Source of the DNA: Oscillatoria salina IIICB1
GTDB taxonomy: Bacteria > Cyanobacteriota > Cyanobacteriia > Cyanobacteriales > SIO1D9
Direction of reading: 5' to 3'
Length of the DNA: 43,755 nt
NCBI RefSeq assembly: GCF_020144665.1
Contig: NZ_JAAHBQ010000068.1
Coordinates: forward strand, 1 to 43,755
Shown: positions 41,974 to 43,755 of the stretch, one piece after another
Layout: every line of letters starts with the position of its first letter
Numbering within the stretch: the stretch's first letter is position 1
Notes under the pieces: model-generated
The model's database searches: none
Seen by the model: the letters and a program-made list of their open reading frames with translations, nothing else
What the model was told of the DNA's origin: nothing
Made by a program: the position numbers and the translations under genes

Positions 41974-43638
41974 CTAATTTCCCCAGGAAGTAACTTCAAT
42001 TTTGCCAGCAGGTGAAAAGATGACTTGAAACTGAGCGAGAGGCTCATCTTCGTTTGTTGGGGATGTAAGTAACTCAGTCAGGGGAGTGTCGCTAACACGA
42101 GATTCAGCTAGTTTACTTAGAGGTTGATAATCAACAATTTCTCCATCTTGAGTAGCGCTAATGAGGTAAACTAATTCTTGCTCGAAAGCAGGTTTATTAT
42201 TCCAGCTTGCGTTGAGGCGATCGTAAAGTTTAATTCTCAAGGCTTCGATTTCACTGCGATCGCTAATTTCGGCTGAGTTAGATATGGGAGCCGTACTTTC
42301 ACAAGCATCGGCAAAATCAGAGGGAATTTGACCGCGTAGACCAGTTACAATCGAACTGGTGTTGATACAATTTGCTAGTTGACGTTGCCCGATTTGGATA
42401 AACCAGAGATACTCGTCTAGGGTTTCAGGACGTGCTTGCTCTTGACAGTCTTGCCATTTAATCTGGGCATTTTCTGCGTCTCCCTGAGCTTGGTAGACTT
42501 CGGCTAACATACAATCAGCCATTGCTCCCCCGATTTGATATCCTTCAATTCGATCGTCGAGTTCGATCGCTCTTTTGAGTTCTTGTTCCGCTTCAGCATA
42601 TCTTTTTTGCTCCAGCAGTACCCAACCGAGATTGCGGTGGAGTTGATATCTGATGTTAGAATTCTCTTCTCCTTGGGCGCGAGCGCGTTGTAATCCAAGT
42701 CTGAGCAAGGTTTCGGCGATTAGGGGGTCTTTTCTTCCTTTGACAGGATCGAATCGTTGAATATACAAGCGTCCGAGATTATTAAAGCCTTCGGGATCGC
42801 CTACAGAAAGGGCTTCTTCGTACTGATCGATCGCTTCGTCGAGTTCGCCTACAGATTCGTAAACTTTTCCTAACTCAAGATTGTATCTAATTTCATCGGG
42901 ATCGAGTTCGATCGCTTGTTGATACTTTTCTTCGGCTGTGGAGAGATCGCCTTCTTCGTATGCTGCTAGCCCTTGACTATAGAAAAATTGAGGTAAAAAG
43001 TAGCGGTATTGGTGATAGGTGAATAAGCAGATAATTGCAGAAAAGCCACAGATTGCTTCGCTTTGAAAGCGATCGGGAATGTGAAAATTGTTGAGAATAC
43101 TTTTGACTTTTTCTTGTCCGTCTGTGGTAACTAAACCTCGTCCGAGTAAAGCGATTCCTGCACCTTGGCTGAGGGTAGCAAAAGTTTCTGTCCAACTAAT
43201 GCCGTTGACGGAGATGGCTTGAAGTATACTTACAGTGAAGCTAGCGGTTAAGCCCAAGCAAGCTGCGGCGAGACTGTTCCACAACCAGTCCAAACGATCC
43301 CAAGGATCGATTTCTGTCTCGGGTTGGAAGTACCACCACCAAGCTGATTCTGGCGGATTTAAGCTTTCTCGCCAAGTTTCCAGTTTGCCAACTTTGGTGA
43401 TATTGGGGGCTTGTTCCTGCAAACGGTTGTCTAAGTCGAAGAGTTTGGCGATCGCTTCGGGATCGGCTGCGGTTTCTGAAGAGAGTGCTGCGGCGATCGC
43501 GTCTCTGGCTAGCAAAACTTCTAAAACTTGTTCTGAGGTGGATTTGAATTCGGCTTGCTCAATTTCATTAACGGCTTTGGCGTAACGAACGAGATCCCGA
43601 TTGAATTTCGATTCATTGGTTTGATTAGTCACAGTCAT
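41974..43638 (-). CDS. TPR membrane protein, function unknown
   Basis: 554 residues. A helical cytoplasmic N-terminus (about 1-120), two to three hydrophobic segments (about 130-155, 165-180 and 195-215), then TPR units (about 215-390; FFYSQGLAAYEEGDLSTAEE, YNLELGKVYESVGELDEAID, NLGWVLLEQKRYAEAEQELK) and a C-terminal domain of about 150 residues (PAFEQELVYLISATQDGEIV ... FQVIFSPAGKIEVTSW). TPRs bind partner proteins. ATG at 43638. No known family name. The next 117 bases to the window end show no gene. Confidence 0.85.
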   Translation of the reverse strand: MTVTNQTNESKFNRDLVRYAKAVNEIEQAEFKSTSEQVLEVLLARDAIAAALSSETAADPEAIAKLFDLDNRLQEQAPNITKVGKLETWRESLNPPESAWWWYFQPETEIDPWDRLDWLWNSLAAACLGLTASFTVSILQAISVNGISWTETFATLSQGAGIALLGRGLVTTDGQEKVKSILNNFHIPDRFQSEAICGFSAIICLFTYHQYRYFLPQFFYSQGLAAYEEGDLSTAEEKYQQAIELDPDEIRYNLELGKVYESVGELDEAIDQYEEALSVGDPEGFNNLGRLYIQRFDPVKGRKDPLIAETLLRLGLQRARAQGEENSNIRYQLHRNLGWVLLEQKRYAEAEQELKRAIELDDRIEGYQIGGAMADCMLAEVYQAQGDAENAQIKWQDCQEQARPETLDEYLWFIQIGQRQLANCINTSSIVTGLRGQIPSDFADACESTAPISNSAEISDRSEIEALRIKLYDRLNASWNNKPAFEQELVYLISATQDGEIVDYQPLSKLAESRVSDTPLTELLTSPTNEDEPLAQFQVIFSPAGKIEVTSWGN

Positions 43639-43755
43639 CCTGGCACAAGCGAGATTTAGACGATACGAAGGAAGCGATCGCCTTTAAGCAAAAGTATAAC
43701 TTTTGGTAGATGCGATCTATTTAACTTTTATTTATATCTCATTTACTTGTATTTT

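Overview
The window is cyanobacterial. The palindrome GCGATCGC (HIP1) occurs throughout genes and spacers. There is a homologue of the cyanobacterial thylakoid photosystem I accumulation factor, a chloroplast-like tRNA-Ile(CAU), and the interspersed short tandem repeats typical of filamentous or large-genome cyanobacteria. The exact genus cannot be read from the sequence. All functions below are inferred from motifs and remembered family patterns; no database search was run.

Layout. 1-1.8 kb: a TnpB of the IS200/IS605/IS1341 type whose right end sits on the beheaded start of an XRE-type regulator, next to a frameshifted HicB-like antitoxin. 1.8-11.2 kb: mostly chromosomal genes (CorC/HlyC-type membrane protein, a tRNA, pyrE, an M41 peptidase-like membrane protein without AAA module, small membrane proteins, a pentapeptide-repeat protein, comEC, tRNA-Ser). 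11.2-16.7 kb: a Gly-periodic His-tailed protein, a diguanylate cyclase, an MgtC-like protein, a repeat-bearing membrane protein and a murT-gatD pair. 16.8-25.6 kb: a compact minus-strand signalling locus. It runs coiled-coil protein, then a longin-like/TM/BON/OmpA protein, a Ras-like GTPase, a PAS-GAF-GGDEF protein, a small cyanobacterial protein and an aspartic-protease relic, then a PAS-GAF adenylate cyclase whose N-terminus is paralogous to that of the GGDEF protein.

25.9-35.1 kb is a more accessory stretch: the PSI factor, a decayed transposon-like end, a beta-hydroxyacid dehydrogenase, a PIN toxin-antitoxin pair bracketed by two 54-bp direct repeats, a TPR-CHAT protease followed by an overlapping two-gene unit ending in a membrane protein, and a DUF29 gene inside a repeat field. 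35.1-43.7 kb returns to housekeeping: guaA, cbiD, a VapC-like pair, moaA, rpsD, a BtuF-like cobalamin-binding protein and a TPR membrane protein.

Two systems stand out. The first is the GTPase/longin-OmpA/coiled-coil/cyclase locus. It looks like an envelope-anchored small-GTPase module with both c-di-GMP and cAMP outputs. The second is the TPR-CHAT protease with a downstream coiled-coil protein carrying two C-terminal membrane helices, a layout reminiscent of protease-plus-effector defence or cell-death cassettes. A third, structural, observation is that two unrelated genes (32446 and cbiD) each have their leader and first codons tandemly duplicated twice upstream, leaving short abortive ORFs.
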